From Sphingobium soli (GTDB lineage Bacteria > Pseudomonadota > Alphaproteobacteria > Sphingomonadales > Sphingomonadaceae): DNA of 35,440 bases. The notes under the pieces are model-generated. The model searched no databases. It saw nothing but the letters and a program-made list of their open reading frames with translations, and was not told where the DNA came from. A program made the translations under genes and the position numbers. Positions 25,551 to 34,066 of this stretch are shown here, in pieces. Position 1 is the stretch's first letter. Each line of letters starts with the position of its first letter. Location of the stretch: contig NZ_JAJGNP010000025.1 of NCBI RefSeq assembly GCF_020782245.1, positions 1-35,440 on the forward strand, written 5' to 3'.

Positions 25551-26026
25551 GACAAAACCCCTTTCGCTCGTGGTGATCGTTCGTCCTGCGCTGCCTGATG
25601 TTTCTTGTTATGCTGCTGGTCTTTCCGCCGCGCCGTCAGGAAGGCGAGGATCGGGCAATCGGAGACCGGCACTTCGCCCGGGCATTCGTCGGCGAGCATC
25701 CGCAGCATGTCGCGGATATCCGACAGGCGCTCGAGCCGGGCTTCGGCGTCCGCGATCTTGGCAAGCGTGATATCGAGCACGGCCTGGGCATGCGCGGTGT
25801 CCGACGCCCTGAGTGCCAGCAGCTGCCGGGCCTGTTCGAGTGTGAAACCAAGCTCCTGCGCCGAGCGGATGAAATTGACGCGCTCGAGGTCGGTCGCGTC
25901 GTAGAGCCTGTAGCCCGCTGCCGTGCGCGCGGGCTCGCGCAGCAGGCCCATCCGCTCATAATAGCGGATCGTATCCCGCCCCACGCCTGCGGCCGCGGCC
26001 AGTTCGCCGATCTTGAAATTGCCCAT
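25547..26026 (-). CDS. MerR-family metal-responsive regulator (CueR-like)
   Basis: This 159-residue protein has the winged helix FKIGELAAAAGVGRDTIRYYERMGLL, then the dimerisation helix, and a metal loop with two Cys in CPGEVPVSDCPI, close to the CPGDDSADCPI loop of CueR but one residue longer. The Cys that marks divalent-metal sensors (ZntR, MerR) at the start of the dimer helix is absent, which favours a Cu(I)/Ag(I) sensor. A His/Lys-rich tail follows. It is the first gene of the eight-gene operon and probably regulates itself through the promoter at 26039-26070. Confidence 0.9.
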   Translation of the reverse strand: MGNFKIGELAAAAGVGRDTIRYYERMGLLREPARTAAGYRLYDATDLERVNFIRSAQELGFTLEQARQLLALRASDTAHAQAVLDITLAKIADAEARLERLSDIRDMLRMLADECPGEVPVSDCPILAFLTARRKDQQHNKKHQAAQDERSPRAKGVLS

Positions 26027-26038
26027 GTCATCCGCTCG

Positions 26039-26070
26039 ATCATGCCGGTTGGACCATGGTCCAGGGTCAA
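26039..26070 (-). promoter_or_regulatory. MerR-type promoter/operator of the redox-copper operon
   Basis: On the minus strand, -35 TTGACC (26070-26065) and -10 CATGAT (26044-26039) are separated by 20 bases, the overlong spacer of MerR-controlled promoters. The spacer contains the perfect 14-base dyad TGGACCATGGTCCA (26050-26063). The predicted transcription start would be only about 6 bases before the regulator's ATG, so the mRNA is nearly leaderless. Confidence 0.7.
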
Positions 26071-26166
26071 GCGGTTTCGCTTTGACCCCGAACGGTCTCC
26101 TCGTCGCCGGCGGCCCGCTGCCCCGACGCGTCGCAGGGCAGCCCGTGCCGCCGGGCCACCGGCTTG

Positions 26167-26523
26167 TCAGTTCTTGCGAAGCTCGACGATGTCGTGCCTG
26201 GCAGGCGTGCCGTCGGCGACGGACACGTGCGCGAAGTGATCGTCAAAGATATGGTCGATCGTCACATGGCCGACGAGCTGGCGGTGATAGGTCGGCGCCA
26301 CGCCCTTGGACGGACCCGGATGGGTCACGACGCGATAGACCTCGAGCTTCTGGCCGACCTCGGCGCCATCGGCCTTGCCGATGCAGACGACCGTGCCGTT
26401 GCTGCCCGTGTCGACGATCGAGCCGCGCATGAACAGGCTGTGCCCGATGCCCTGGGCCATAGCGGGGACGGCAGCAAGCATCGAAATGCCGGCAAGCGCG
26501 ACCATGAGAGTTTTTCTGACCAT
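26167..26523 (-). CDS. Small exported protein of unknown function
   Basis: The product has 118 residues from ATG 26523, preceded by an ideal AGGAGG. A cleavable signal ends at AMAQ. The mature domain has the pattern of a small beta-barrel: GSIVDTGSNGTVVCIGKADG, VGQKLEVYRVV, LVGHVTIDHIFDDHFAHVSV, DIVELRK. This resembles C-terminal domains of outer-membrane-associated proteins such as FlgT, but the similarity is only structural in flavour. It stands alone, divergent from cassette 2 and upstream of the MerR promoter. Confidence 0.65.
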   Translation of the reverse strand: MVRKTLMVALAGISMLAAVPAMAQGIGHSLFMRGSIVDTGSNGTVVCIGKADGAEVGQKLEVYRVVTHPGPSKGVAPTYHRQLVGHVTIDHIFDDHFAHVSVADGTPARHDIVELRKN

Positions 26524-26766
26524 ATTCACCTCCTTGGATGGTAAGCCACCGCCCGGACTTTGCCGAGGGGAAGAGCGTCTCTTCAGGCTTGGGACTACGG
26601 TCCCGGGTCCAGCCTCGATATACGTAGAGGCCGCAGCCGATCTTCTTCCCCGGGCCGGATCTTTATTGACGCGGAGTTGACGGAATCAGCCGTCAGCACT
26701 TCAAAATCCGCGCGGCGCGAGACTTTGGTTGGCTGCGCCCGCGAAACCCGCTAGATATCGAGGCCC
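26524..26766. promoter_or_regulatory. Divergent intergenic region before Cus cassette 2
   Basis: This is a 243-base gap between the divergent small exported protein and the small Cys protein. It contains the dyad GGGACTACGGTCCC (26591-26604) and two TTGACG hexamers 11 bases apart (26666-26671, 26677-26682); the second is part of TGACGG(N6)CCGTCA. One or both could be -35 elements facing cassette 2, but no convincing -10 follows. It must hold promoters for both directions; the exact sites are uncertain. Confidence 0.35.
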
Positions 26767-27129
26767 GTGAAACGCCTGCTCGCCCTCCTGCTCGTCATCG
26801 GAGCGCTGTCCGGTCTCTTCGGAGCCCAGATGGCGGCCGCGCACAGCGTGCCGCAGGCGGCAGGCGCGCCGCTGGCCAAGGGCATGGATGCGGACTGCAT
26901 GGCGATGATGGCCAAGCAGCAGCCTGCGCCCAGCGAAAAGCCCTGCAAGGGCCTGACGCTCGATTGCATCGCCGCGATGGGGTGCGTGATCCCGCTGGTC
27001 GCAGCGGACCTGGCAGGCGGCGTTGCGCCTGCGCGTCTCTACGACGCGCCCAGCTTCTGGACGACCGACACGATATTGACCGGCAAGGCGGTTGCGCCCG
27101 AGCCGGATCCTCCCACCAGCCTTGCCTGA
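26767..27129 (+). CDS. Small exported Cys protein at the head of Cus cassette 2
   Basis: The product has 120 residues, starting at GTG 26767 after a GAGG. The signal ends near AAAHS. The mature part carries PCKGLTLDCIAAMGCVIPL and ends PEPDPPTSLA. This repeats the motif and tail of the protein at 6173-6529 in cassette 1, while the rest has diverged; this copy is richer in Met (MDADCMAMMAKQ). The shared place and motif support a real, Cus-linked family that may bind copper. No characterised relative known to me. Confidence 0.78.
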   Translation: MKRLLALLLVIGALSGLFGAQMAAAHSVPQAAGAPLAKGMDADCMAMMAKQQPAPSEKPCKGLTLDCIAAMGCVIPLVAADLAGGVAPARLYDAPSFWTTDTILTGKAVAPEPDPPTSLA

Positions 27130-27140
27130 TTGAACGAGCA

Positions 27141-27175
27141 CGGGCTGCGCGCATCGATCGATGCGTGCGCGCCCG
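27141..27175 (+). terminator. Near-perfect long hairpin followed by pyrimidine tract
   Basis: CGGGC, then a GCGCATCG/CGATGCG arm and GCCCG, form a near-perfect stem of about 16 bp centred on the palindrome GCATCGATCGATGC. It is followed by TTTCCTTCTTTT. It is the best intrinsic-terminator candidate in the window and may attenuate transcription into the efflux genes. Confidence 0.6.
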
Positions 27176-27206
27176 GTTTCCTTCTTTTCAGTCAAAGGTT
27201 TTCGTG

Positions 27207-27464
27207 ATGATCAAACTGCTTCCGGCCGCCCTTGTGGCGGCCCTCAGTCTCGCCGCGCCTGCGCTTGCAACCGACGCGAGCCGCACGCCGCAAGGCCATT
27301 GGGAATGGCGGTCGGCGCCGCAATATGGTCCGCGGGCGACTGGCCCTGCGCGTGTCCGCATATGGGTGCCCGACAGCCGGGACATGGCCAGCTGCGATTG
27401 CGCGATGATGCAGGCAAGCGCCGCCGACTGCATGCGCGGCGCAGTCAGGTCGGACAAGGGCTAA
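27207..27464 (+). CDS. Small exported protein with paired Cys
   Basis: The product has 85 residues from ATG 27207, with a signal ending at ALAT. The mature part has GHWEWRSAPQYGPRATGP and SCDCAMMQASAADCM, a CxC plus a third Cys with Met neighbours, which could bind Cu(I). No family recognised. It has no counterpart in cassette 1, where the gap between small Cys gene and TolC-like gene is only 116 bases. Confidence 0.6.
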   Translation: MIKLLPAALVAALSLAAPALATDASRTPQGHWEWRSAPQYGPRATGPARVRIWVPDSRDMASCDCAMMQASAADCMRGAVRSDKG

Positions 27465-27527
27465 ACCCGCTCCGGAGCGGCGCGTCACATCTTGGCGCGC
27501 CGCCTCTGTCATGAGGGGATGATATCC

Positions 27528-28790
27528 ATGATCATGATGCCGAGGCGCGCTGTGCGACGCCTGTTGCTCTCTATCGGTGCGACGCTTGCGAGCGCCTGGG
27601 CCGTGCCGGTGTCGGCCGGCCCGCTCACCTACGAGCAGGCAGTGAGGCTCGCTGCCGCCAACGCGCCAAGCCTCAAGGCGCGCGCGGCGGCGACAGCCGG
27701 CGCCCGCTCTTCGGCGGTCGCGGCCGATCGCCTGCCCGATCCGACGCTCGACCTGGGCCTGCAGAACTTCCCGGTGAGCGGCCCCAATGCCGGCAGCTTC
27801 ACGCGCGACGATTTCACTATGGCGACGATCGGGTTCAGCCAGACCTTCCCCAATCTCGCCAAGCGCCATGCACGCGCCGCGCGCGCCGCGGCCGATATCG
27901 GTATCGCCGAGGCGGGCGAGCTGGTCGAAGGCCGCAACGTGCGGCTCGAGACCGCCCTCGCCTGGGTCGATCTCTATTATGGAGAACGCCGGCTCCGGCA
28001 GCTCGACCTGCTCGATGCCAGCCTCGACGACCTGCAGAAGACCGTGACCGCACGCCTGGCGTCGGGCAGCGCGCGCCCGAGCCAGGCGCTCGAGCCCGAC
28101 CAGCTCCGCGCCGCCATCGCCGATCGCCGCGCCGAGATGGCTGCGGTGGTGGCGCAGGCGCGGGCCCGGCTCGCGCGCTATACCGGCGACCCCGACCCGC
28201 AGGCGACGGGCGACCCGCCGATGCTCGATGTCGATCCGATCCGGCTGCGGGCCGGGATCGATGCGCTTCCCGCCCTGCGCGCGCAGGACGCGCGGATCGC
28301 AGTCGCCGAAGCGGACGTGCGTCTCGCGCGCGCCGACAAGCGCCCCGACTGGAAGGTCGGCGTCACCTATGGCCGGCGCGATCCCATGTACGGCGACATG
28401 GCCTCGGTCGGCGTGTCGATCGACCTGCCGCTGTTCGCCGGCAAGCGCCAGAACCCCAGGATCGCTGCAAGCGAGAGCCTTGCGCAAGGGGGTCGGTTCG
28501 ACCGCGAGGCGATCCGCCGCGAGCTGGTGGCGCAGCTCGACGCCGATCTCGCAGACCATGCCATGCATCTCTCCCGGTTGCGCAATGCCCGCGAGACGCT
28601 GGTGCCACTCGCCAGGCACCGCGCCGAGCTCGACCGCGACAGCTATGGCGCCGGCAAGCTCGACCTTGGCGCCGCGCTGCTCACGACGCTCGGGCTCGCG
28701 GAGGCCGAGGTCGAGGCGCTCAACCGCGAAGCCGACGTCGCGCGCGACGCGGTCCGCATCACTATCACCTATGGGGAGGAGCGGCCATGA
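27528..28790 (+). CDS. TolC/CusC-type outer-membrane efflux protein (cassette 2)
   Basis: The product has 420 residues; ATG 27528 is preferred because GAGGGG lies 9 bases upstream, and an earlier ATG at 27519 is possible. The signal ends at VSAG. It shares with the cassette 1 protein the motifs LPDPTLDLGLQNFPVSGP, GFSQTFPNLAKRHAR, GSARPSQALE and ITYGEE at the end, so the two are clear paralogues. It forms the outer-membrane duct. It overlaps the adaptor gene by four bases. Confidence 0.92.
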   Translation: MIMMPRRAVRRLLLSIGATLASAWAVPVSAGPLTYEQAVRLAAANAPSLKARAAATAGARSSAVAADRLPDPTLDLGLQNFPVSGPNAGSFTRDDFTMATIGFSQTFPNLAKRHARAARAAADIGIAEAGELVEGRNVRLETALAWVDLYYGERRLRQLDLLDASLDDLQKTVTARLASGSARPSQALEPDQLRAAIADRRAEMAAVVAQARARLARYTGDPDPQATGDPPMLDVDPIRLRAGIDALPALRAQDARIAVAEADVRLARADKRPDWKVGVTYGRRDPMYGDMASVGVSIDLPLFAGKRQNPRIAASESLAQGGRFDREAIRRELVAQLDADLADHAMHLSRLRNARETLVPLARHRAELDRDSYGAGKLDLGAALLTTLGLAEAEVEALNREADVARDAVRITITYGEERP

Positions 28791-30277
28791 CGCTCGATAA
28801 ATCCGCGCTGCGCTGGGGCGCATCGATCCTGGCTGTCGCGCTGCTGGCCGGCGGCACAGGCTATTGGGCTGGCCATCGCCAGGCACCGCAATCGGAGGCG
28901 ACCACGCCCGCCGGGGCAGGCAAAGTCCTTTACTGGTACGATCCGATGTTCCCCAACCAGAAGTTCGACAAGCCCGGCAAGTCGCCCTTCATGGATATGC
29001 AGCTCGTGCCGCGATACGCGGACGGAGGAAGCGCCGGCGCGGCCCCCACGGTCGCCGTCGATCCCGCCGCGCGGCAGAGCCTGGGATTGCGGGTCGTCGC
29101 GGCGAAGATGGGCAGCCTTGCCTCGGCCCTCGAGGTCACCGGCACGATCGACTTCAACCAGCGCGACGTCGCCGTCATCCAGGCGCGTTCGGGCGGGTTC
29201 GTGAGCCGCGTCTATGCGCGAGCGCCCGGGGACGTGGTCCGCGCCGGCGCGCCGATCGCGGACCTGCTCCTGCCCGAATGGGGCGGCGCGCAGACCGAAT
29301 ATCTGAGCGTCAGGCGGCTCGGCAAGCCCGACCTCACCGCGGCCGCGCGCCAGCGACTGCGGCTGATGGGCATGTCCGACGGCCTCATCGCCAGCGTCGA
29401 GCGGAGCGGACGCCCGAACGGCGTGGTGACGATCACGACGCCGATCTCGGGCACGATCCAGACGCTCGACGCCCGTGCCGGCGTGACGCTCGCCATGGGC
29501 CAGACGCTCGCCCAGGTAAGCGGGCTCGGCACCGTCTGGCTCAATGCCGCGGTGCCCGAAGCGCGCGCGGGCGATGTCCGGGTCGGCCAGAATGCCAGCA
29601 CCACGCTGGCGGGCTTCCCCGGCGAGCGCTTCGCCGGCCGGGTGATCGCGATCCTGCCGACCACGCAGGCCGACAGCCGCACGCTCACCGTGCGGATCGA
29701 GCTGCCCAACCGGGACGGCCGGTTGCGGCCGGGCATGTTCGCCAGCGTCGCGCTTGGCGGCGATGCCAAGCCGGCGCTGCTGGTGCCGAGCGAAGCGGTG
29801 ATCCGCACGGGCAGGCGCACGCTCGTCATGCTGGCCGCAGGCGACGGGCGCTATCATCCCGCCGAGGTCCGCATCGGCCGCGAGGCAGGCGGCGAGACCG
29901 AGATCCTTGCCGGCCTGTCGCCCGGCGAGAACGTCGTCGTCTCGGGGCAGTTCCTGATCGATTCCGAGGCGAGCCTGTCGGGAATCGAGGCGCGGCCGAT
30001 CGGCGGCGGTGCGGCATCGGCGACCATCGCCGCGCCGGCGTCGAAAGCCACGCTGTACGAGACGACGGGCAAGATCGAGCGGATCACGGCCAATTCGGTG
30101 ACGCTCAGCCACGAGCCCGTTCCCGCGCTCGACTGGCCGGCGATGACGATGACCTTCGCGCTCGCCAATCCGGGCATCGCGCGCGGCTTCAAGGCGGGTG
30201 ACCGGGTCCGGTTCGGGTTCGACCGGCCCCCGGCGGGACCGACGCTGCGGCATATGGCGAAGGTGGCGGGCCAGTGA
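28787..30277 (+). CDS. CusB-type RND adaptor with metal-binding and CusF-like domains (cassette 2)
   Basis: The product has 496 residues. An N-terminal membrane anchor (about 11-28) is followed by the heavy-metal-binding domain at 46-77 ([20 protein letters not shown]). The central adaptor domains contain [20 protein letters not shown] and [11 protein letters not shown]. The C-terminal CusF-like domain has [18 protein letters not shown]. The domain order is identical to the cassette 1 adaptor. Start ATG overlaps the TolC-like stop. It links pump and duct and probably hands Cu(I)/Ag(I) to the pump. Confidence 0.93.
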   Translation: MTLDKSALRWGASILAVALLAGGTGYWAGHRQAPQSEATTPAGAGKVLYWYDPMFPNQKFDKPGKSPFMDMQLVPRYADGGSAGAAPTVAVDPAARQSLGLRVVAAKMGSLASALEVTGTIDFNQRDVAVIQARSGGFVSRVYARAPGDVVRAGAPIADLLLPEWGGAQTEYLSVRRLGKPDLTAAARQRLRLMGMSDGLIASVERSGRPNGVVTITTPISGTIQTLDARAGVTLAMGQTLAQVSGLGTVWLNAAVPEARAGDVRVGQNASTTLAGFPGERFAGRVIAILPTTQADSRTLTVRIELPNRDGRLRPGMFASVALGGDAKPALLVPSEAVIRTGRRTLVMLAAGDGRYHPAEVRIGREAGGETEILAGLSPGENVVVSGQFLIDSEASLSGIEARPIGGGAASATIAAPASKATLYETTGKIERITANSVTLSHEPVPALDWPAMTMTFALANPGIARGFKAGDRVRFGFDRPPAGPTLRHMAKVAGQ

Positions 30278-33200
30278 TCGCCCATCTCATCCGCTGGTCG
30301 GTGAGGAACCGCTTCTTCGTCGTGCTCGGCATGCTCGCGCTGGTCGGCGCGGGCCTGTGGGCGGTGCGCTCGACCCCGATCGACGCGCTGCCCGATCTTT
30401 CCGACGTGCAGGTCGTGATCCGCACTTCCTATCCGGGTCAGGCGCCGCAGATCGTCGAGAACCAGATCACCTATCCGCTCACCACCACCATGCTGTCGGT
30501 GCCCGGCGCCAAGACGGTGCGCGGCTATAGCTTCTTCGGCGACAGCTTCGTCTATGTGATCTTCGAGGACGGCACCGATCTCTACTGGGCGCGCAGCCGC
30601 GTGCTCGAATATCTCAACCAGGTCCAGGGTCGGTTGCCGGCCAGCGCCCGCAGCGCGCTCGGGCCGGACGCGACCGGGGTCGGCTGGGTCTATGAATATG
30701 CGCTGGTCGACCGCACCGGCCGGCACGATCTCTCGCAGCTTCGCGGGTTGCAGGACTGGTTCCTGCGCTACGAGCTGAAGACCGTGACCGGCGTGGCCGA
30801 AGTCGCCAGCATCGGCGGCATGGTCAAGCAGTACCAGGTGCTGCTCGATCCGGTGAAGCTCGCGGCCTACGGCGTAACCCACGCCCAGGCAGTGCAGGCG
30901 ATCAGCCAAGCCAATCAGGAAGCCGGCGGCTCGGTGCTGGAAATGGCCGAGGCCGAATATATGGTCCGCGCCTCGGGCTATCTGAAAACGCTCGACGATT
31001 TCCGGGCAATCCCGCTCAAGACTGCGGCGGGCGGCGTGCCCGTCCGGCTCGGCGATGTCGCCACGATCCAGGTCGGCCCCGAGATGCGGCGCGGCATCGC
31101 CGAACTGAACGGCGAAGGCGAGGTCGCCGGCGGCGTCGTTATTCTTCGGTCAGGCAAGAACGCCCGTGAGACCATCGCGGCGGTCAAGGACAAGCTCGCC
31201 GATCTCAGGAAAAGCCTGCCGCCGGGCGTCGAGGTGGTCACGGTCTATGACCGCTCGCAGCTGATCGATCGCGCGGTCGAGAACCTCACCCGCAAGCTGG
31301 TCGAGGAGTTCATCGTCGTCGCATTGGTCTGCGCCCTGTTCCTCTGGCACGTCCGCTCGGCGCTGGTCGCGATCCTGACCTTGCCGCTCGGTGTGCTGGC
31401 CGCGTTCGTCGTAATGCGGTTCCAGGGGGTGAACGCCAACATCATGTCGCTGGGCGGCATCGCCATCGCCATCGGCGCGATGGTGGATGCGGCGGTCGTC
31501 ATGATCGAGAACGCCCACAAGAGGATCGAACGCTGGGAGCAGGATCACCCGGACAGACATCTCGATGGCGAGATGCGCTGGATCGTCGTCACCGAGGCGG
31601 CGGCCGAGGTCGGGCCGGCGCTGTTCTTCAGCCTGCTGATCATCACGCTGTCGTTCATTCCGGTCTTCACCCTGGAGGCGCAGGAAGGCCGGCTGTTCGC
31701 GCCGCTCGCCTTCACCAAGACCTATGCGATGGGCGCGGCCGCGATCCTGTCGGTGACCCTGGTGCCGATCCTGATGGGCTGGCTGATCCGGGGCCGCATT
31801 CCGGCCGAGCAGGCCAATCCGGTCAATCGCTGGCTCACCAATATCTACCGGCCCGCGATCGACTGGACGATGAAGCGGCCCAAGGCAGTGCTGCTGATCG
31901 CGGCTCTGGTGTTCGCCACCACGGCCTGGCCGCTCAGCCGGCTCGGCGGCGAGTTCATGCCCAATCTCGACGAGGGCGACCTGCTCTACATGCCCTCGGC
32001 GCTGCCGGGCCTCTCGGCCGCCAAGGCGAGTGAGCTGCTCCAGCAGACCGACCGCCTGATCAAGACCGTGCCCGAAGTCGAAAGCGTGTTCGGCAAGGCC
32101 GGCCGCGCCGAGACCGCGACCGATCCCGCGCCGCTCGAAATGTTCGAGACGACGATCCAATTCAAGCCCCGCGACCAGTGGCGGTCGGGCATGACGCCCG
32201 AACGCCTTGTCGACGAGCTCGATCGCCGGGTGAAGCTTCCGGGTCTCGCCAATATCTGGGTGCCGCCGATCCGCAACCGCATCGACATGCTCGCGACGGG
32301 CATCAAGAGCCCGATCGGGGTCAAGGTGTCGGGCAGTGACCTCGCCGAGCTCGACCGCATCGCGCATGATGTCGAGACCGTGGCCAGGAGCGTGCCCGGC
32401 GTCAGCTCGGCGCTCGCCGAGCGGCTGACCGGCGGACGCTATGTCGATGTCGACATAGACCGCGCCGCCGCCGCGCGGTTCGGGCTCAACATCGCCGACG
32501 TCCAGGCCATCGTCTCCGGCGCGATCGGCGGCGAGACGATCGGCGAGACGGTCGAGGGCCTCGCCCGCTATCCGATCAGCGTGCGCTATCCGCGCGAATT
32601 GCGCGACAGCCTCGAAAGGCTGCGGGCGCTACCGATCCTGACGCCCGCGGGCCAGCAGATCACCTTGGGCACCGTGGCAAACGTCTCGATCGCCGAGGGA
32701 CCGCCGATGCTCAAGACCGAGAATGCCCGGCCTTCGACCTGGGTCTACGTCGATGTGCGCGGGCGCGATCTTGCCTCGGTGGTCGGCGATCTGCAGCGTG
32801 CGGTGGCGAAACAGGTCAGGCTCTCGCCTGGGGTCAGCATCGCTTACTCTGGCCAGTTCGAATATCTCGAGCGCGCGGTCGACCGCTTGAAGCTGGTCGT
32901 GCCCGCGACGCTGCTGATCATCTTCGTGCTGCTCTACCTCATCTTCGGCCGCTTCGACGAGGCGGCGCTGATCATGGGGACGCTGCCGTTTGCGCTGACC
33001 GGCGGCATCTGGACGCTTTATCTGCTGGGGTTCAACCAGTCGATCGCCACCGGGGTCGGGTTCATCGCGCTCGCCGGCGTCTCCGCCGAGTTCGGGGTGG
33101 TGATGCTGATCTATCTCAAGAACGCGCTGGCCGAGCGCGGCGCACATCCGGACGCTGCCGAGGTCGAGGCCGCCGTGCGCGAAGGCGCGCTGCTGCGCGT

Positions 33201-33417
33201 CCGTCCCAAGGCGATGACGGTGGCGGTGATCCTGGCCGGCCTGCTGCCGATCCTGCTGGGATCAGGCGCGGGTTCGGAGGTCATGAGCCGGATTGCCGCG
33301 CCGATGATCGGCGGCATGCTGACCGCGCCCTTGCTCTCAATGTTCGTCCTGCCCGCCGCCTACCTGCTGTTGCGCCGGCCCAAGACCGATCCCATCCCTC
33401 AACCCGTTTCATCATGA
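30274..33417 (+). CDS. cusA: CusA-type heavy-metal RND efflux pump (cassette 2)
   Basis: The product has 1047 residues, starting at GTG 30274 inside the adaptor's stop (GTGA). It has full-length HME-RND topology. The TM4 motif [14 protein letters not shown] falls at the same residue number (about 403-416) as in the cassette 1 pump, and [19 protein letters not shown] is conserved. Differences cluster in the periplasmic loops and at the termini. It expels Cu(I)/Ag(I) by proton exchange. Having two pumps may widen capacity or metal range. Confidence 0.93.
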   Translation: MIAHLIRWSVRNRFFVVLGMLALVGAGLWAVRSTPIDALPDLSDVQVVIRTSYPGQAPQIVENQITYPLTTTMLSVPGAKTVRGYSFFGDSFVYVIFEDGTDLYWARSRVLEYLNQVQGRLPASARSALGPDATGVGWVYEYALVDRTGRHDLSQLRGLQDWFLRYELKTVTGVAEVASIGGMVKQYQVLLDPVKLAAYGVTHAQAVQAISQANQEAGGSVLEMAEAEYMVRASGYLKTLDDFRAIPLKTAAGGVPVRLGDVATIQVGPEMRRGIAELNGEGEVAGGVVILRSGKNARETIAAVKDKLADLRKSLPPGVEVVTVYDRSQLIDRAVENLTRKLVEEFIVVALVCALFLWHVRSALVAILTLPLGVLAAFVVMRFQGVNANIMSLGGIAIAIGAMVDAAVVMIENAHKRIERWEQDHPDRHLDGEMRWIVVTEAAAEVGPALFFSLLIITLSFIPVFTLEAQEGRLFAPLAFTKTYAMGAAAILSVTLVPILMGWLIRGRIPAEQANPVNRWLTNIYRPAIDWTMKRPKAVLLIAALVFATTAWPLSRLGGEFMPNLDEGDLLYMPSALPGLSAAKASELLQQTDRLIKTVPEVESVFGKAGRAETATDPAPLEMFETTIQFKPRDQWRSGMTPERLVDELDRRVKLPGLANIWVPPIRNRIDMLATGIKSPIGVKVSGSDLAELDRIAHDVETVARSVPGVSSALAERLTGGRYVDVDIDRAAAARFGLNIADVQAIVSGAIGGETIGETVEGLARYPISVRYPRELRDSLERLRALPILTPAGQQITLGTVANVSIAEGPPMLKTENARPSTWVYVDVRGRDLASVVGDLQRAVAKQVRLSPGVSIAYSGQFEYLERAVDRLKLVVPATLLIIFVLLYLIFGRFDEAALIMGTLPFALTGGIWTLYLLGFNQSIATGVGFIALAGVSAEFGVVMLIYLKNALAERGAHPDAAEVEAAVREGALLRVRPKAMTVAVILAGLLPILLGSGAGSEVMSRIAAPMIGGMLTAPLLSMFVLPAAYLLLRRPKTDPIPQPVSS

Positions 33418-33428
33418 AGGAGAAGACG

Positions 33429-33818
33429 ATGAACCATGCACGACTGACCATTGCCCTCGGCCTCGCCGCCCTGACTGCCGCGTGCGGCAAGAAGGCGGAG
33501 GCCCCCGTTGCGACTGAGACCAACGAGGCGGCGCCCGCCGCGACCATGAGCGGCGACATGGGCAACATGTCGATGGCGCCTGACGCGAACGCCGCGATCA
33601 AGGCCAAGGGCCATGGCACCGTCACCGCGATCGACAAGGCGGCAGGCACGATCACGCTCGATCATGGTCCGATCCCGGAGGCCAAGTGGCCCGCGATGAC
33701 GATGGCGTTCAAGGCCGCGCCGTCGATCACCGATGCGGTCAAGGTCGGCGACAAGGTCGATTTCGACCTCTCGCTCAAGGGCAGCGATGGCGAGGTCACC
33801 GCGATCGCAAAGCAGTGA
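33429..33818 (+). CDS. CusF-like copper-binding lipoprotein (cassette 2)
   Basis: The product has 129 residues from ATG 33429 (AAGGAGAAG upstream). Lipobox TAAC (Cys19) marks a lipoprotein. A short Met-containing linker (MSGDMGNMSM) leads to the CusF fold with [19 protein letters not shown], which keeps the His, Trp and two Met of the Cu(I)/Ag(I) site. It lies 11 bases after the pump gene and ends the cassette. Confidence 0.9.
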   Translation: MNHARLTIALGLAALTAACGKKAEAPVATETNEAAPAATMSGDMGNMSMAPDANAAIKAKGHGTVTAIDKAAGTITLDHGPIPEAKWPAMTMAFKAAPSITDAVKVGDKVDFDLSLKGSDGEVTAIAKQ

Positions 33819-34066
33819 TCCGCTAAGTTCGACCGGAAAAAGCTGGTTGCGGCGCCGCTCCCGGGCGGCGACGCCCGTGCCGGCCGTCTGCCTGGCTGTG
33901 CGCCCGGTCGACGGTTGCGACCGGCAACGCCCAATGCCAGCGGCGTTTCCCTGCGCGATCACCGACAATTTGAGCACGCTTCGCGGATCGCACATTGAAC
34001 GTGCAAGCCGCCCTTGCTCGCGATAGCCTGAACGGCAAGGAGCCCAGTTTAGATGACCCAGCCAGT

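Noticed and set aside
26064..26088. GGGTCAA...TTGACCC inverted repeat as a divergent MerR promoter
   Set aside because: The plus-strand TTGACC has no matching -10 and no plus-strand gene follows, since the next gene is on the minus strand.
27192..28886. Minus-strand ORF of 564 codons opposite the cassette 2 TolC-like gene
   Set aside because: No recognisable motif, and it lies over a well-supported outer-membrane efflux gene.
28769..30253. Minus-strand ORF of 494 codons opposite the cassette 2 adaptor
   Set aside because: It is a low-complexity Arg/Asp/Gly translation typical of an antisense shadow; the plus strand encodes a clear adaptor.
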